From: Alphaproteobacteria bacterium
Lineage (GTDB): Bacteria; Pseudomonadota; Alphaproteobacteria; Micavibrionales; UBA2020
Assembly (NCBI GenBank): GCA_016794125.1
Contig: JAEUKT010000002.1
Span: 186,001 to 250,000 of the forward strand
Direction of reading: 5' to 3'
DNA: 64,000 nucleotides
The stretch's first letter is position 1. The number at the start of each line of letters is the position of its first letter. The notes under the pieces are model-generated. The model did not search any database. It was not told the origin of the DNA and saw only the letters and a list, made by a program, of their open reading frames with translations. This document shows positions 56,213 through 63,561 of the stretch, in pieces. The position numbers were made by a program, and so were the translations under genes.

Positions 56213-57683
56213 GGTTGGAGAAGCGGGTGAATTCGCCGTCGAATTTCAGCTTGACGGTGCCGATCGGGCCGTGACGCTGCTTGGCAAGGATACATTCGGC
56301 GACGTTATGCGCGTCTTCAAGCCGCGCCTGCCACGCCGCGTAATCTTCGCGGAATTTTTCTTCGGACTGGTTCGCGCCGCGCTTCGGTTCTTCGCGGGAA
56401 AGGTAATATTCGTCGCGATAGACGAACATGACGACGTCGGCGTCCTGCTCGATCGATCCAGATTCACGCAAATCCGACAGCTGCGGGCGTTTGTTGTCGC
56501 GGTTTTCGACGGCGCGGGAAAGCTGCGACAGCGCCAGCACGGGCACGTTGAGTTCCTTCGCCAGCGCCTTCAGCCCGCGGGTGATTTCCGAGATTTCGAG
56601 GACGCGGTTTTCCTGCCCGCCCTTGCCCGAACCCGATACCAGCTGCAAGTAATCGATCACGATCATGCCAAGCTTGTGCTGCCGTTGCAGGCGGCGGGAG
56701 CGTGTGCGGATCGCGCCGATGGTGAGCGCGGCGGTATCGTCGATAAACAGCGGTGCGGCCGCCAGTTCCTGGCTTGCCTGCACGAAGCTGTGGAAATCGG
56801 TATCCTTCACCTCGCCGCGGCGGATCTTGTCGGACGCGACGGATGAAATATCGGCAAGAATACGCGTCGCCAGCTGTTCGGCGGACATTTCAAGCGAGTA
56901 AAACGCGACCACCGCGCCTTCTTTGCCGCCGCTTTGCAGGTACGCGCGCGCGGCGTTGAACGCCATGTTGGTCGCAAGCGCGGTCTTGCCCATCGACGGG
57001 CGGCCCGCGAGGATGACGAGGTCGGAGCGCTGCAAGCCGCCCATTTTTTTATCAATGTCCAGAAGCCCGGTCGTGATGCCGGTGATCATGCCTTCGCGCT
57101 GATACGCGACCTGCGCCTGCTGGATGGCTTTCGTCAGCGCGGTGTTGAAGGTGACCGCGCCGCCCTTGAAATCGCCGGCGGTGGCCAGTTCGAACAGGCG
57201 TTTTTCCGTGACCTCGATCTGCTGTGCGGCGGTTGAATCGACGTTGTGTTCATAGGCCTCGTTAACCACGTCCTCGCCCAGCGTCACCAGCGCGCGGCGC
57301 AGGTGGAGTTCGTAAACCGTGCGCCCGTAATCTTCGACGTTGACGACGGAAATGATATGCGACGCAAGATCGGCAAGATACTGCCCGCCGCCCACTTGGC
57401 TCAGATCCTGGTCTTTCTCGAAGTAATTTTTCAGCGTGATCGGGCTTGCGTCCTGACCCCGTTCGATGAAGGTCGAAATCGCCTGATAGATGCGGCCGTG
57501 GACGGGGTTGTAGAAATGTTCGGGGCGCAGGAATTCGGATACTTTTTCCAGCGACTTGTTGTTGACCAAAAGCGCGCCCAGCAATGCCTGCTCGACTTCC
57601 TCGTTATGCGGCATGGTGCGGAATTCCGCGTCGGTGGCGCGGGATTTGGCAATATCGGAGAGTTTTACGGCGTCGGCTGTCAT
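56181..57683 (-). CDS. dnaB: Replicative DNA helicase
   Basis: A 500-residue DnaB hexameric helicase. The N-terminal helical domain (MPHNEEVEQALLGALLV) is followed by the RecA-like ATPase with Walker A GRPSMGKTA (227-235), then VIDYLQLV and SQLSRAVENR. Length is normal; no intein is present. It is first in the operon ending in mrcA. Confidence 0.98.
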   Translation of the reverse strand: MTADAVKLSDIAKSRATDAEFRTMPHNEEVEQALLGALLVNNKSLEKVSEFLRPEHFYNPVHGRIYQAISTFIERGQDASPITLKNYFEKDQDLSQVGGGQYLADLASHIISVVNVEDYGRTVYELHLRRALVTLGEDVVNEAYEHNVDSTAAQQIEVTEKRLFELATAGDFKGGAVTFNTALTKAIQQAQVAYQREGMITGITTGLLDIDKKMGGLQRSDLVILAGRPSMGKTALATNMAFNAARAYLQSGGKEGAVVAFYSLEMSAEQLATRILADISSVASDKIRRGEVKDTDFHSFVQASQELAAAPLFIDDTAALTIGAIRTRSRRLQRQHKLGMIVIDYLQLVSGSGKGGQENRVLEISEITRGLKALAKELNVPVLALSQLSRAVENRDNKRPQLSDLRESGSIEQDADVVMFVYRDEYYLSREEPKRGANQSEEKFREDYAAWQARLEDAHNVAECILAKQRHGPIGTVKLKFDGEFTRFSNLENYRVEETE

Positions 57684-57793
57684 ATCGTAAAAAATAGCAG
57701 AACACGGTCAGCGGTAACATGATTCTTTGCCCCCGTTTGCCCGAAAATTTTGCTATAAAATTACTGAAAAGAAACAAGATTTCATGAGGAAAA

Positions 57794-58282
57794 ATGGCTG
57801 AAACGCTGAACATTACGCAAGGCGCTGACAAGGCTGAAATTTACCGCGATATCCTGCCGCAGCTGGAAGCGGTCATGCATGCCACGACCGATATCGTCGC
57901 CAATATGGCGAATGCGGCGGCAGTTTTGAAAGCGGTCTTCCATTTCCACTGGGTCGGGTTTTACCGCGTGCTGCAGCCCGAATTGTTAACGCTAGGGCCG
58001 TTTCAGGGGCCGCTCGCCTGCGTCGATATCCCGTTTTCCAAGGGCGTCTGCGGCAAGGCCGCGCGCGACCGTGCAACCGTCATCGTGCCGGATGTGGGGG
58101 CCTTCCCCGGCCATATCGCCTGCAGCAGCCTGTCGAAGTCCGAAATCGTCGTGCCGGGGGTGGTCGATGGCCGGACGGTGTTTGTGCTGGATGTGGATAG
58201 CGACAAATTGAACGACTTCGACGATGTGGATCGGGAGTGGCTGGAGAAGATTGTGGCGGCGGTGATTGTGGCAAGCCATTAA
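57794..58282 (+). CDS. msrC: Free methionine-(R)-sulfoxide reductase (GAF domain)
   Basis: A 162-residue GAF-domain fRMsr that repairs free methionine-R-sulfoxide. The three catalytic cysteines Cys76, Cys86 and Cys110 keep the E. coli spacing (10 and 24). HWVGFYRV, GVCGKAA and HIACSS surround them. GAGGAAAA precedes the ATG. Confidence 0.94.
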   Translation: MAETLNITQGADKAEIYRDILPQLEAVMHATTDIVANMANAAAVLKAVFHFHWVGFYRVLQPELLTLGPFQGPLACVDIPFSKGVCGKAARDRATVIVPDVGAFPGHIACSSLSKSEIVVPGVVDGRTVFVLDVDSDKLNDFDDVDREWLEKIVAAVIVASH

Positions 58283-58288
58283 CCTCAA

Positions 58289-58407
58289 CTGTCACCTAGG
58301 CGAAGGCCGGGGTCCACGGACACCGCCATAGCCCCCCGCAACTTTCATCACCAGTTTTGAAAACCGCTCGCCAAGTCCGTGGATTCCGGCTTTCGCCGGA
58401 ATGACAG
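58289..58407. repeat. MITE-like element with 32-bp terminal inverted repeats
   Basis: The left end (58289-58320) and the right end (58376-58407) are imperfect 32-bp inverted repeats, ctgtca...tccacgga, with about 25 of 32 matching positions. A 55-bp centre separates them. The core cggcgaaagccgg also occurs at 1350-1365. No coding capacity. Confidence 0.7.
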
Positions 58408-58418
58408 AAGAGCGACAT

Positions 58419-58450
58419 AAAAAACCCGCCGGTCTTCTCGACGCGGCGGG
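58419..58450 (-). terminator. Terminator of the rpsF-rpsR-rplI operon
   Basis: Stem cccgccg (58425-58431) with cggcggg (58444-58450); on the minus strand it is followed by a run of Ts. It lies just beyond the rplI stop. Confidence 0.88.
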
Positions 58451-58473
58451 CTTCTTTAAGGATTTGACGCGGA

Positions 58474-59097
58474 TTAGGCGGCAGCTTCTTCTTGCTGTTC
58501 GCCGGCTTCGGCTTCGGCGGCTGCAGCGGCTGCAGCGGCTTTTTCCTGGGCTTCGATCGCCTTGATCGCTTTCGCGGACAGGCTTTCTTCGCGGTCGTTG
58601 TCGGCTTTCTGGATGAGCGCTTCGCCGCGTTCTTCCTGGATCTTCGCTTCTTCTTTCGAACGGGCGATGTTGATCGTCACGGTGACCGTGACTTCAGGAT
58701 GCAGCGACACTTTCACAGGGTACAGGCCGAGCAGCTTGTACGCGCGGTCCATGCGGACCTGGTTGCGGTCGACCTTGAAGCCTTGCTCGGCGATCGCTTC
58801 CGCGATGTCGCGCGCGGAAACCGAACCGTAGAGCTGGCCGGCTTCGGAAGCCTGGCGGATGATCGCGGCGTGGATGCCGTCGACCTTCTTGCCGACTTTT
58901 TCCGCTTCTTCGCGGCGTTTCAGGTTTTCGGCTTCCAGCACTTTCTTCTGGCCTTCGAACAGGGCGACGTTCGCCTTGGTCGCGCGGAGCGCCTTGCTCT
59001 GCGGCAGGAGGAAGTTGCGGGCATAGCCCGGTTTCACGTTGACGACTTCGCCCATCTGGCCAAGGCTCTCGACGCGTTCCAACAGGATTACTTGCAT
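58474..59097 (-). CDS. rplI: 50S ribosomal protein L9
   Basis: A 207-residue L9, binding 23S rRNA at the base of the L1 stalk. [28 protein letters not shown] (split here) is the N-domain start; the central helix and C-domain follow. The C-terminal 50 residues are an Ala/Glu-rich extension beyond the usual 150-residue protein, as seen in several alphaproteobacteria. AAGGAG precedes the ATG. Confidence 0.97.
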   Translation of the reverse strand: MQVILLERVESLGQMGEVVNVKPGYARNFLLPQSKALRATKANVALFEGQKKVLEAENLKRREEAEKVGKKVDGIHAAIIRQASEAGQLYGSVSARDIAEAIAEQGFKVDRNQVRMDRAYKLLGLYPVKVSLHPEVTVTVTINIARSKEEAKIQEERGEALIQKADNDREESLSAKAIKAIEAQEKAAAAAAAAEAEAGEQQEEAAA

Positions 59098-59110
59098 GTT
59101 CTATTGCTCC

Positions 59111-59404
59111 TTAGTTCGCGACGTAAGGCATCAGCGCGAGGAAACGGGCGCGTTTGATTTCGCGGGCCAGTTTGCGCTGCGCTTTTTGCGACACGGCGGT
59201 GATGCGGGACGGGACGATCTTGCCGCGCTCGGAAATGTAGCGGCCGAGCATCTTGGGATCCTTGTAGTCGATCGCGGGCGCGTTCTTGCCCGAGAAGGGG
59301 CAGGATTTGCGACGGCGGAAGAACGGGCGGCGTGCGCCGCCGGCTGCGCCTTTGCGGTCGCCTTCGGGCTTGCGGTCGCCGAAAGATTTCTTTTCGAAAG
59401 CCAT
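59111..59404 (-). CDS. rpsR: 30S ribosomal protein S18
   Basis: A 97-residue S18 with [16 protein letters not shown] and [15 protein letters not shown] as typical blocks. The N-terminal 30 residues are basic and glycine-rich. Its start overlaps the rpsF stop by one base (TAATG), giving translational coupling; S6 and S18 form a heterodimer on the ribosome. Confidence 0.97.
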   Translation of the reverse strand: MAFEKKSFGDRKPEGDRKGAAGGARRPFFRRRKSCPFSGKNAPAIDYKDPKMLGRYISERGKIVPSRITAVSQKAQRKLAREIKRARFLALMPYVAN

Positions 59405-59871
59405 TATTCAGCTCCTTCTTTGGAAGATTCGTTTGCCGCGTCGCGGTTGTCGCGGCGATAGCCTTTGTCGCCACGGAAGCCGCCACGGTCACCGCCGCGG
59501 AAACCGCCGCGCTCGCCGCCTTCGCGGAAGCCGCCGTCTTCGGTTTCATCCGACTGCTTCAGGATGGCCGAGGGGCCTTCCGGCAGTTTTTCGATGCGCA
59601 CGGTCATGTGGCGCAGCACGTCTTCGTTCAGGCCGATATTGCGTTCCATTTCCAGAATCGCGGAAGCGGGGCCTTCGATGTGCAGCAGCGTGTAGTGGCC
59701 TTTGCGGTTTTTCTTGATTTTGTAAGCGAGGTTGCGCAGGCCCCAGCTTTCGGTGCGTTTCACTTCAGCGCCGTTGTCGGTTGCGATCTTGCCGAAGTTC
59801 TTGGCGAGGTCTTCCGCTGCCTTGGCGGAAATATCCTGCCGCGCGATAAACACGGTTTCGTATAAAGCCAT
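59404..59871 (-). CDS. rpsF: 30S ribosomal protein S6 with RGG-rich tail
   Basis: A 155-residue S6. The core (about 1-105) has [13 protein letters not shown] and [16 protein letters not shown]. The last 45 residues are an unusual Gly/Arg/Asp-rich extension with repeated GGFRGG-type units, like RNA-binding RGG tails. Standard S6 is about 100-135 residues. First gene of the rpsF-rpsR-rplI operon, with a structured leader upstream. Confidence 0.96.
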   Translation of the reverse strand: MALYETVFIARQDISAKAAEDLAKNFGKIATDNGAEVKRTESWGLRNLAYKIKKNRKGHYTLLHIEGPASAILEMERNIGLNEDVLRHMTVRIEKLPEGPSAILKQSDETEDGGFREGGERGGFRGGDRGGFRGDKGYRRDNRDAANESSKEGAE

Positions 59872-60010
59872 TGATGTTTCCCTTGGGTTTAGCCGGCCCG
59901 CCGCTGCGTTTCCGAACCAATTCGAAGACCAGCCGCGCGAACCATAGCCGCCTGAACCATTTCAGGCGGCGGGTTTAGTACCGGCTGTATATAGGGATTC
60001 CCGTAACGAA
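59872..60010 (-). promoter_or_regulatory. Structured 5' leader of rpsF, possible S6:S18 autoregulation
   Basis: A perfect 10-bp hairpin (59947-59956 with 59961-59970) competes with a long-range stem: 59891-59904 with 59966-59973 and 59981-59986, leaving a 7-base bulge. Such mutually exclusive folds upstream of rpsF fit ribosomal-protein autoregulation; S6:S18 are known to bind a leader motif in some bacteria. Match to that motif is not shown. Confidence 0.4.
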
Positions 60011-60127
60011 ACACAAGGATTTTCCCGCAAATCCCCGAAAAACATGGTTTTTCGACATAAAAGGCTTGTTTTGATTGCCATAATATAATAATCTTCTGTA
60101 TCGCCACAACGGTTTAGGGGGATTCCG

Positions 60128-60580
60128 GTGCTGAAAGACGATTTCGAATTCCGCTTCCGGGGCGCGGGCATCCAGCATACCGACCCGTTCCTGAACCAGT
60201 TCTGGATGGACGAAAATCAGGAATATCACCGCGACGGCGCCCCCGCGATCAAATATGCCGAGGGCGGCGAGGTCTGGCTGCAGCACGGCAAGCCCCACCG
60301 CGACGGCGACGAGCCCGCGATCACGGATGCGCAGGGATCAAAAGGCTGGTACAGCCACGGTGAATTCCACCGCATCGGCAAGCCGGCTGTCATCAATGCC
60401 GACGGCAGCACCGAATGGTGGATCAACGGCAAGCAGTTGAATGACGATCAGATCAAGGAACACCTGCGCAGCCTTCGCACCGAGGAAGATGTGCAGCGCG
60501 GATTTGAAGTGGCCGAGGCCCTGCGCCACGCCCCGCACCCGAAAGTGAGCGCGCCGAAAACGGCCCGTTTCTCAAGGTAA
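60128..60580 (+). CDS. Protein with HRDG-type (MORN-like) repeats
   Basis: A 150-residue soluble protein with about three 22-residue repeats of the form HRDG-x-PAI...GG..W...G: EYHRDGAPAIKYAEGGEVW, PHRDGDEPAITDAQGSKGW and FHRIGKPAVINADGSTEWW. This repeat type resembles MORN-like or phage/plasmid 'toxin-immunity' repeats, without a known function. GTG at 60128 follows AGGGGG at about 7 bases. The C-terminal 45 residues are helical. Confidence 0.8.
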   Translation: MLKDDFEFRFRGAGIQHTDPFLNQFWMDENQEYHRDGAPAIKYAEGGEVWLQHGKPHRDGDEPAITDAQGSKGWYSHGEFHRIGKPAVINADGSTEWWINGKQLNDDQIKEHLRSLRTEEDVQRGFEVAEALRHAPHPKVSAPKTARFSR

Positions 60581-60721
60581 TCAGGCCGTTATTATTTTTG
60601 CCATATAAAAAATTGACATATTCCTAGCGCCTCGCTATGACTCGCGGCAGCTGGCCGCCGCGTGATTTTCGCGGCATAACCCCGCTCATTTTTTAAACAA
60701 TAGAAATCCAAGGAGTGTGCA

Positions 60722-61054
60722 ATGACCGACAACAATCCCGCCGCGACCGCGCCGGATGAAAGCAAAAAACCCGCGCTGTTCGAAATTTTCCGCGCCGCTG
60801 TCTGGGGCGAGCTGATCCCCGGCGGCCGCCAAGAAGTGCAGAACGCGATTGAAGACGGCAAAAAACAGGGCGTGACCGATCAGGACCTGGAATGGCTGTC
60901 GAACCTCGACGGTAAATCCTTCCGCGCCTATTTCGGCGAAAAAGCCATCAGCCGCGATCTTGAAAACGCGATGAAGGCGACCGATGCGCTGACGGAAGCG
61001 TTCCACTACACGCCGGCTTTCAAATCGGCAGGCTTCTACGGCCCGAAAGCGTAA
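60722..61054 (+). CDS. Unknown small protein
   Basis: A 110-residue protein with helical, charged segments (FEIFRAAVWGELIPGGRQEV, DLEWLSNLDGKSFRAYFG) and no membrane helix. AAGGAG precedes the ATG. It is followed by a palindrome (61053-61068) and a terminator, so it is monocistronic. No family recognised. Confidence 0.78.
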   Translation: MTDNNPAATAPDESKKPALFEIFRAAVWGELIPGGRQEVQNAIEDGKKQGVTDQDLEWLSNLDGKSFRAYFGEKAISRDLENAMKATDALTEAFHYTPAFKSAGFYGPKA

Positions 61055-61071
61055 GCTTTTAAAAGCTTCAC

Positions 61072-61105
61072 AAAAAAGCCCTCCGGCGACGGGGGGCTTT
61101 TTTTA
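61072..61105 (+). terminator. Terminator after the 60722 gene
   Basis: Nine-base stem (61076-61084 with 61091-61099, one G-U pair) followed by a T-run to 61105. Confidence 0.88.
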
Positions 61106-61144
61106 TTGGTGTTTCAGGACGATGCGATTTTATGCTAAATAAAG

Positions 61145-61208
61145 TTGCGTTTTTAGCAATTTTATGCCATGCTGGAGAGGATAAAACGGTTATTGAACAT
61201 GGTGAATA
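61145..61208 (+). repeat. Intergenic repeat element, copy 2
   Basis: Homologous to 3486-3548 (see there). It lies 85 bases upstream of fabD and may contribute to its 5' region. Confidence 0.7.
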
Positions 61209-61292
61209 TGGCACTACAAACCCCGAGGGCTTGAACCCGCCGGGAAACCGGTCTATTGAGGGGGACAATTCAAAGAACAGGAGCCAAAGCGC

Positions 61293-62234
61293 ATGAAAGC
61301 ATTCGTATTTCCGGGACAGGGCAGCCAGACGGTCGGCATGGGCAAGGATCTGGCCGATGCATTCGCACCCGCCCGCGAGGTGTTTCAGGAAGTCGATGAC
61401 GCGCTGGGCCAGAAACTGTCGAAGCTGATTTTCGAAGGCCCCGACACCGAGTTGAACCTGACCGAAAACACCCAGCCCGCATTGATGGCGGTATCCATGG
61501 CGGTGGTGCGCGTGCTGCAGCAGGCGAAGCCCGACCTGATCACCCCTGCCCGCTGCAAATTCGTGGCGGGGCATAGCTTGGGCGAATATTCCGCCCTCAC
61601 GGCCGCTGGCACCTTTTCGATTGCAGATGCCGCGCGCCTGCTGAAAATCCGCGGTCAGGCGATGCAGAAGGCCGTGCCCGTGGGCGTGGGCGCAATGGCC
61701 GCGATTCTGGGGCTTGAACTGCCCGATGTGGCGGCGATTGCCAAGGAAGCATCCACTTCTGAAATTGTCGCGGCGGCGAATGACAATTCATTTGGTCAGG
61801 TGGTGGTCAGCGGCCACAAGGCGGCGGTGGAAAAGGCCGTGGCGCTGGCAACCGCGAAAGGCGCGAAACGCGCAATCATCCTGCCCGTTTCCGCCCCGTT
61901 CCATTGCGCGCTGATGCAGCCCGCCGCCGATGCGATGAAGGCGGCGCTGGCCGAAGTCACCATGAACGCGCCCGCCGTGCCGCTGGTGGCGAATGTGATT
62001 GCGGAACAGGTGACCGACCCCGCCCGCATCCGCCAATTGCTGGTCGAGCAAGTGACCGGCATGGTGCGCTGGCGCGAGAGCGTGATGTATATGAAGGCGC
62101 AGGGCGTGACCGAGCTGATCGAGCTGGGCGCGGGCAAGGTGCTGAACGGGCTGACCAAGCGCATCGAGGCGGACCTGACCGGCCGCGCCGTGAACGCGCC
62201 CAAGGATATCGAAGAATTCGCGGCCACCCTGTAA
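61293..62234 (+). CDS. fabD: Malonyl-CoA:ACP transacylase
   Basis: A 313-residue FabD, loading malonyl groups on acyl carrier protein for fatty-acid synthesis. PGQGSQTVGMG begins the protein; the nucleophile Ser95 is in GHSLGEYS and a catalytic His lies in SAPFHCALM. CAGGAG precedes the ATG. The usual fabD-fabG order is interrupted by a small membrane gene. Confidence 0.97.
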   Translation: MKAFVFPGQGSQTVGMGKDLADAFAPAREVFQEVDDALGQKLSKLIFEGPDTELNLTENTQPALMAVSMAVVRVLQQAKPDLITPARCKFVAGHSLGEYSALTAAGTFSIADAARLLKIRGQAMQKAVPVGVGAMAAILGLELPDVAAIAKEASTSEIVAAANDNSFGQVVVSGHKAAVEKAVALATAKGAKRAIILPVSAPFHCALMQPAADAMKAALAEVTMNAPAVPLVANVIAEQVTDPARIRQLLVEQVTGMVRWRESVMYMKAQGVTELIELGAGKVLNGLTKRIEADLTGRAVNAPKDIEEFAATL

Positions 62235-62235
62235 C

Positions 62236-62676
62236 ATGTGGATCGCCTTCGCCGTTTCCGCATCGGTGCTGTGGGGATTGAGCTATACCATCACCGAACA
62301 CCTGATGAAAAAGGTGTCGATCCCGGGCGTGATGCTGGCGGGTGCGGTCGGCAGCCTGCTGATCGCATCGACCACCGCGTTTTTCGCGGGCACGTTCCAG
62401 AAAGACGTGCAAACGCTGAAGGACGACGCGCCCACGTCGTGGCTGCTGGCGGGCAATATCGGCATTTACGTGGCGGCAAACACCCTCATCCTGCTGGCGA
62501 CCAAATCGAAAAACGCGACCATGGCGGCGATGATCGAAATCAGCTATCCCTTGTTCACCGCGCTTTTCGCCTATCTGATCTTCAAGCAGACGCAGTTCAA
62601 CGCGGGTACGATTTTCGGCGCGACAATGGTGCTGGCGGGCGTGTGCTGCATCTATTACTTTGGTAAAAACATCTAA
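62236..62676 (+). CDS. EamA-like small membrane transporter
   Basis: A 146-residue protein with about five membrane helices, matching one EamA (DMT superfamily) repeat: SVLWGLSYTITEHLM at the start and MIEISYPLFTALFAYLIF at the end. The single-repeat size would need dimerisation. It starts one base after the fabD stop and has no ribosome-binding site of its own, so it depends on fabD translation. Substrate unknown. Confidence 0.85.
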   Translation: MWIAFAVSASVLWGLSYTITEHLMKKVSIPGVMLAGAVGSLLIASTTAFFAGTFQKDVQTLKDDAPTSWLLAGNIGIYVAANTLILLATKSKNATMAAMIEISYPLFTALFAYLIFKQTQFNAGTIFGATMVLAGVCCIYYFGKNI

Positions 62677-62697
62677 ACGAAAACGGGAGATTCCATC

Positions 62698-63435
62698 ATG
62701 TTCAGTCTTGCAGGCAAAAAAGCCCTCGTCACCGGCGCATCGGGCGGCATCGGCGGCGCAATCGCCAAAGCCCTGCGCGCACAAGGCGCGGAAGTGGGGC
62801 TGAGCGGCCGTAATGTGGAAGCCCTCAATAAACTCGCAGCCGAAATCGGCGCGGGCACGCATGTGCTGCCGGGTGACCTGAACACGGCGGAAGCCGCCGA
62901 CGCGCTGATCAAATCCGCCGAAGAAAAAATGGGACAGGTGGATATCCTTGTGAACAATGCCGGCCTGACGAAAGACGGCCTGTTTATGCGCATGAAGGAT
63001 GAAGACTGGCAGGTGGTGCAGGACGTGAACCTGACCGCCCCCTTCCGCCTGATCCGTGCAGCGATCAAGGGCATGATGAAACGCCGCGCGGGCCGCATCA
63101 TCAACATCACCTCGGTCGTGGGCGTGACGGGCAACCCCGGACAGGCGAATTACTGCGCATCGAAGGCCGGCATGATCGGCATGAGCAAATCCATGGCGGC
63201 CGAAGTCGCCAGCCGTGGCATCACGGTGAATTGCATCGCCCCCGGTTTCATCGCAACCGCCATGACCGAAGCGCTGAACGACGACCAGAAAGCCAAAATC
63301 AACGCGACCATCCCCGCAGGCGCAATGGGCACATCCGAAGACATCGCGGCATCCGTCGTCTACCTCGCAAGCGACGAAGCGAAATACGTGACCGGCCAGA
63401 CGCTGCATGTGAATGGCGGGATGGCGATGATTTGA
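62698..63435 (+). CDS. fabG: 3-oxoacyl-ACP reductase
   Basis: A 245-residue short-chain dehydrogenase reducing 3-ketoacyl-ACP. NADPH motif GASGGIGG (13-20), NNAG, and the catalytic Ser139, Tyr152 and Lys156 are all present. GGGAG precedes the ATG. acpP, which normally follows, is not next; the Abi-like gene is there instead. Confidence 0.97.
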   Translation: MFSLAGKKALVTGASGGIGGAIAKALRAQGAEVGLSGRNVEALNKLAAEIGAGTHVLPGDLNTAEAADALIKSAEEKMGQVDILVNNAGLTKDGLFMRMKDEDWQVVQDVNLTAPFRLIRAAIKGMMKRRAGRIINITSVVGVTGNPGQANYCASKAGMIGMSKSMAAEVASRGITVNCIAPGFIATAMTEALNDDQKAKINATIPAGAMGTSEDIAASVVYLASDEAKYVTGQTLHVNGGMAMI

Positions 63436-63453
63436 TGGACAGACAAAAATAAA

Positions 63454-63530
63454 AAGCTCTAAAAAAGCTTGACCCCGGTAGTGTGCTTGCGCAGGGACAT
63501 CCGGGGCCGTACTATTCCAATATAGCAGAT
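63454..63530 (+). ncRNA. Candidate AbiF-associated structured RNA
   Basis: Between fabG and the Abi-like gene, several short stems can form: aagct/agctt (63454-63458, 63466-63470), ccccgg/ccgggg (63473-63478, 63501-63506) enclosing tgtg/cgca, and ctat/atag (63512-63525). A conserved structured RNA next to abiF genes is described (abiF RNA); I recall this from memory and have not compared the sequence. Ends are approximate. Confidence 0.45.
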
Positions 63531-63561
63531 TAGAAAAAAAATTCAACTATTTTTAAATAAG

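Noticed and set aside
61957-63546. A 529-residue minus-strand frame across fabD, the EamA gene and fabG
   Set aside because: It crosses three real genes on the plus strand and has a composition typical of antisense shadows.
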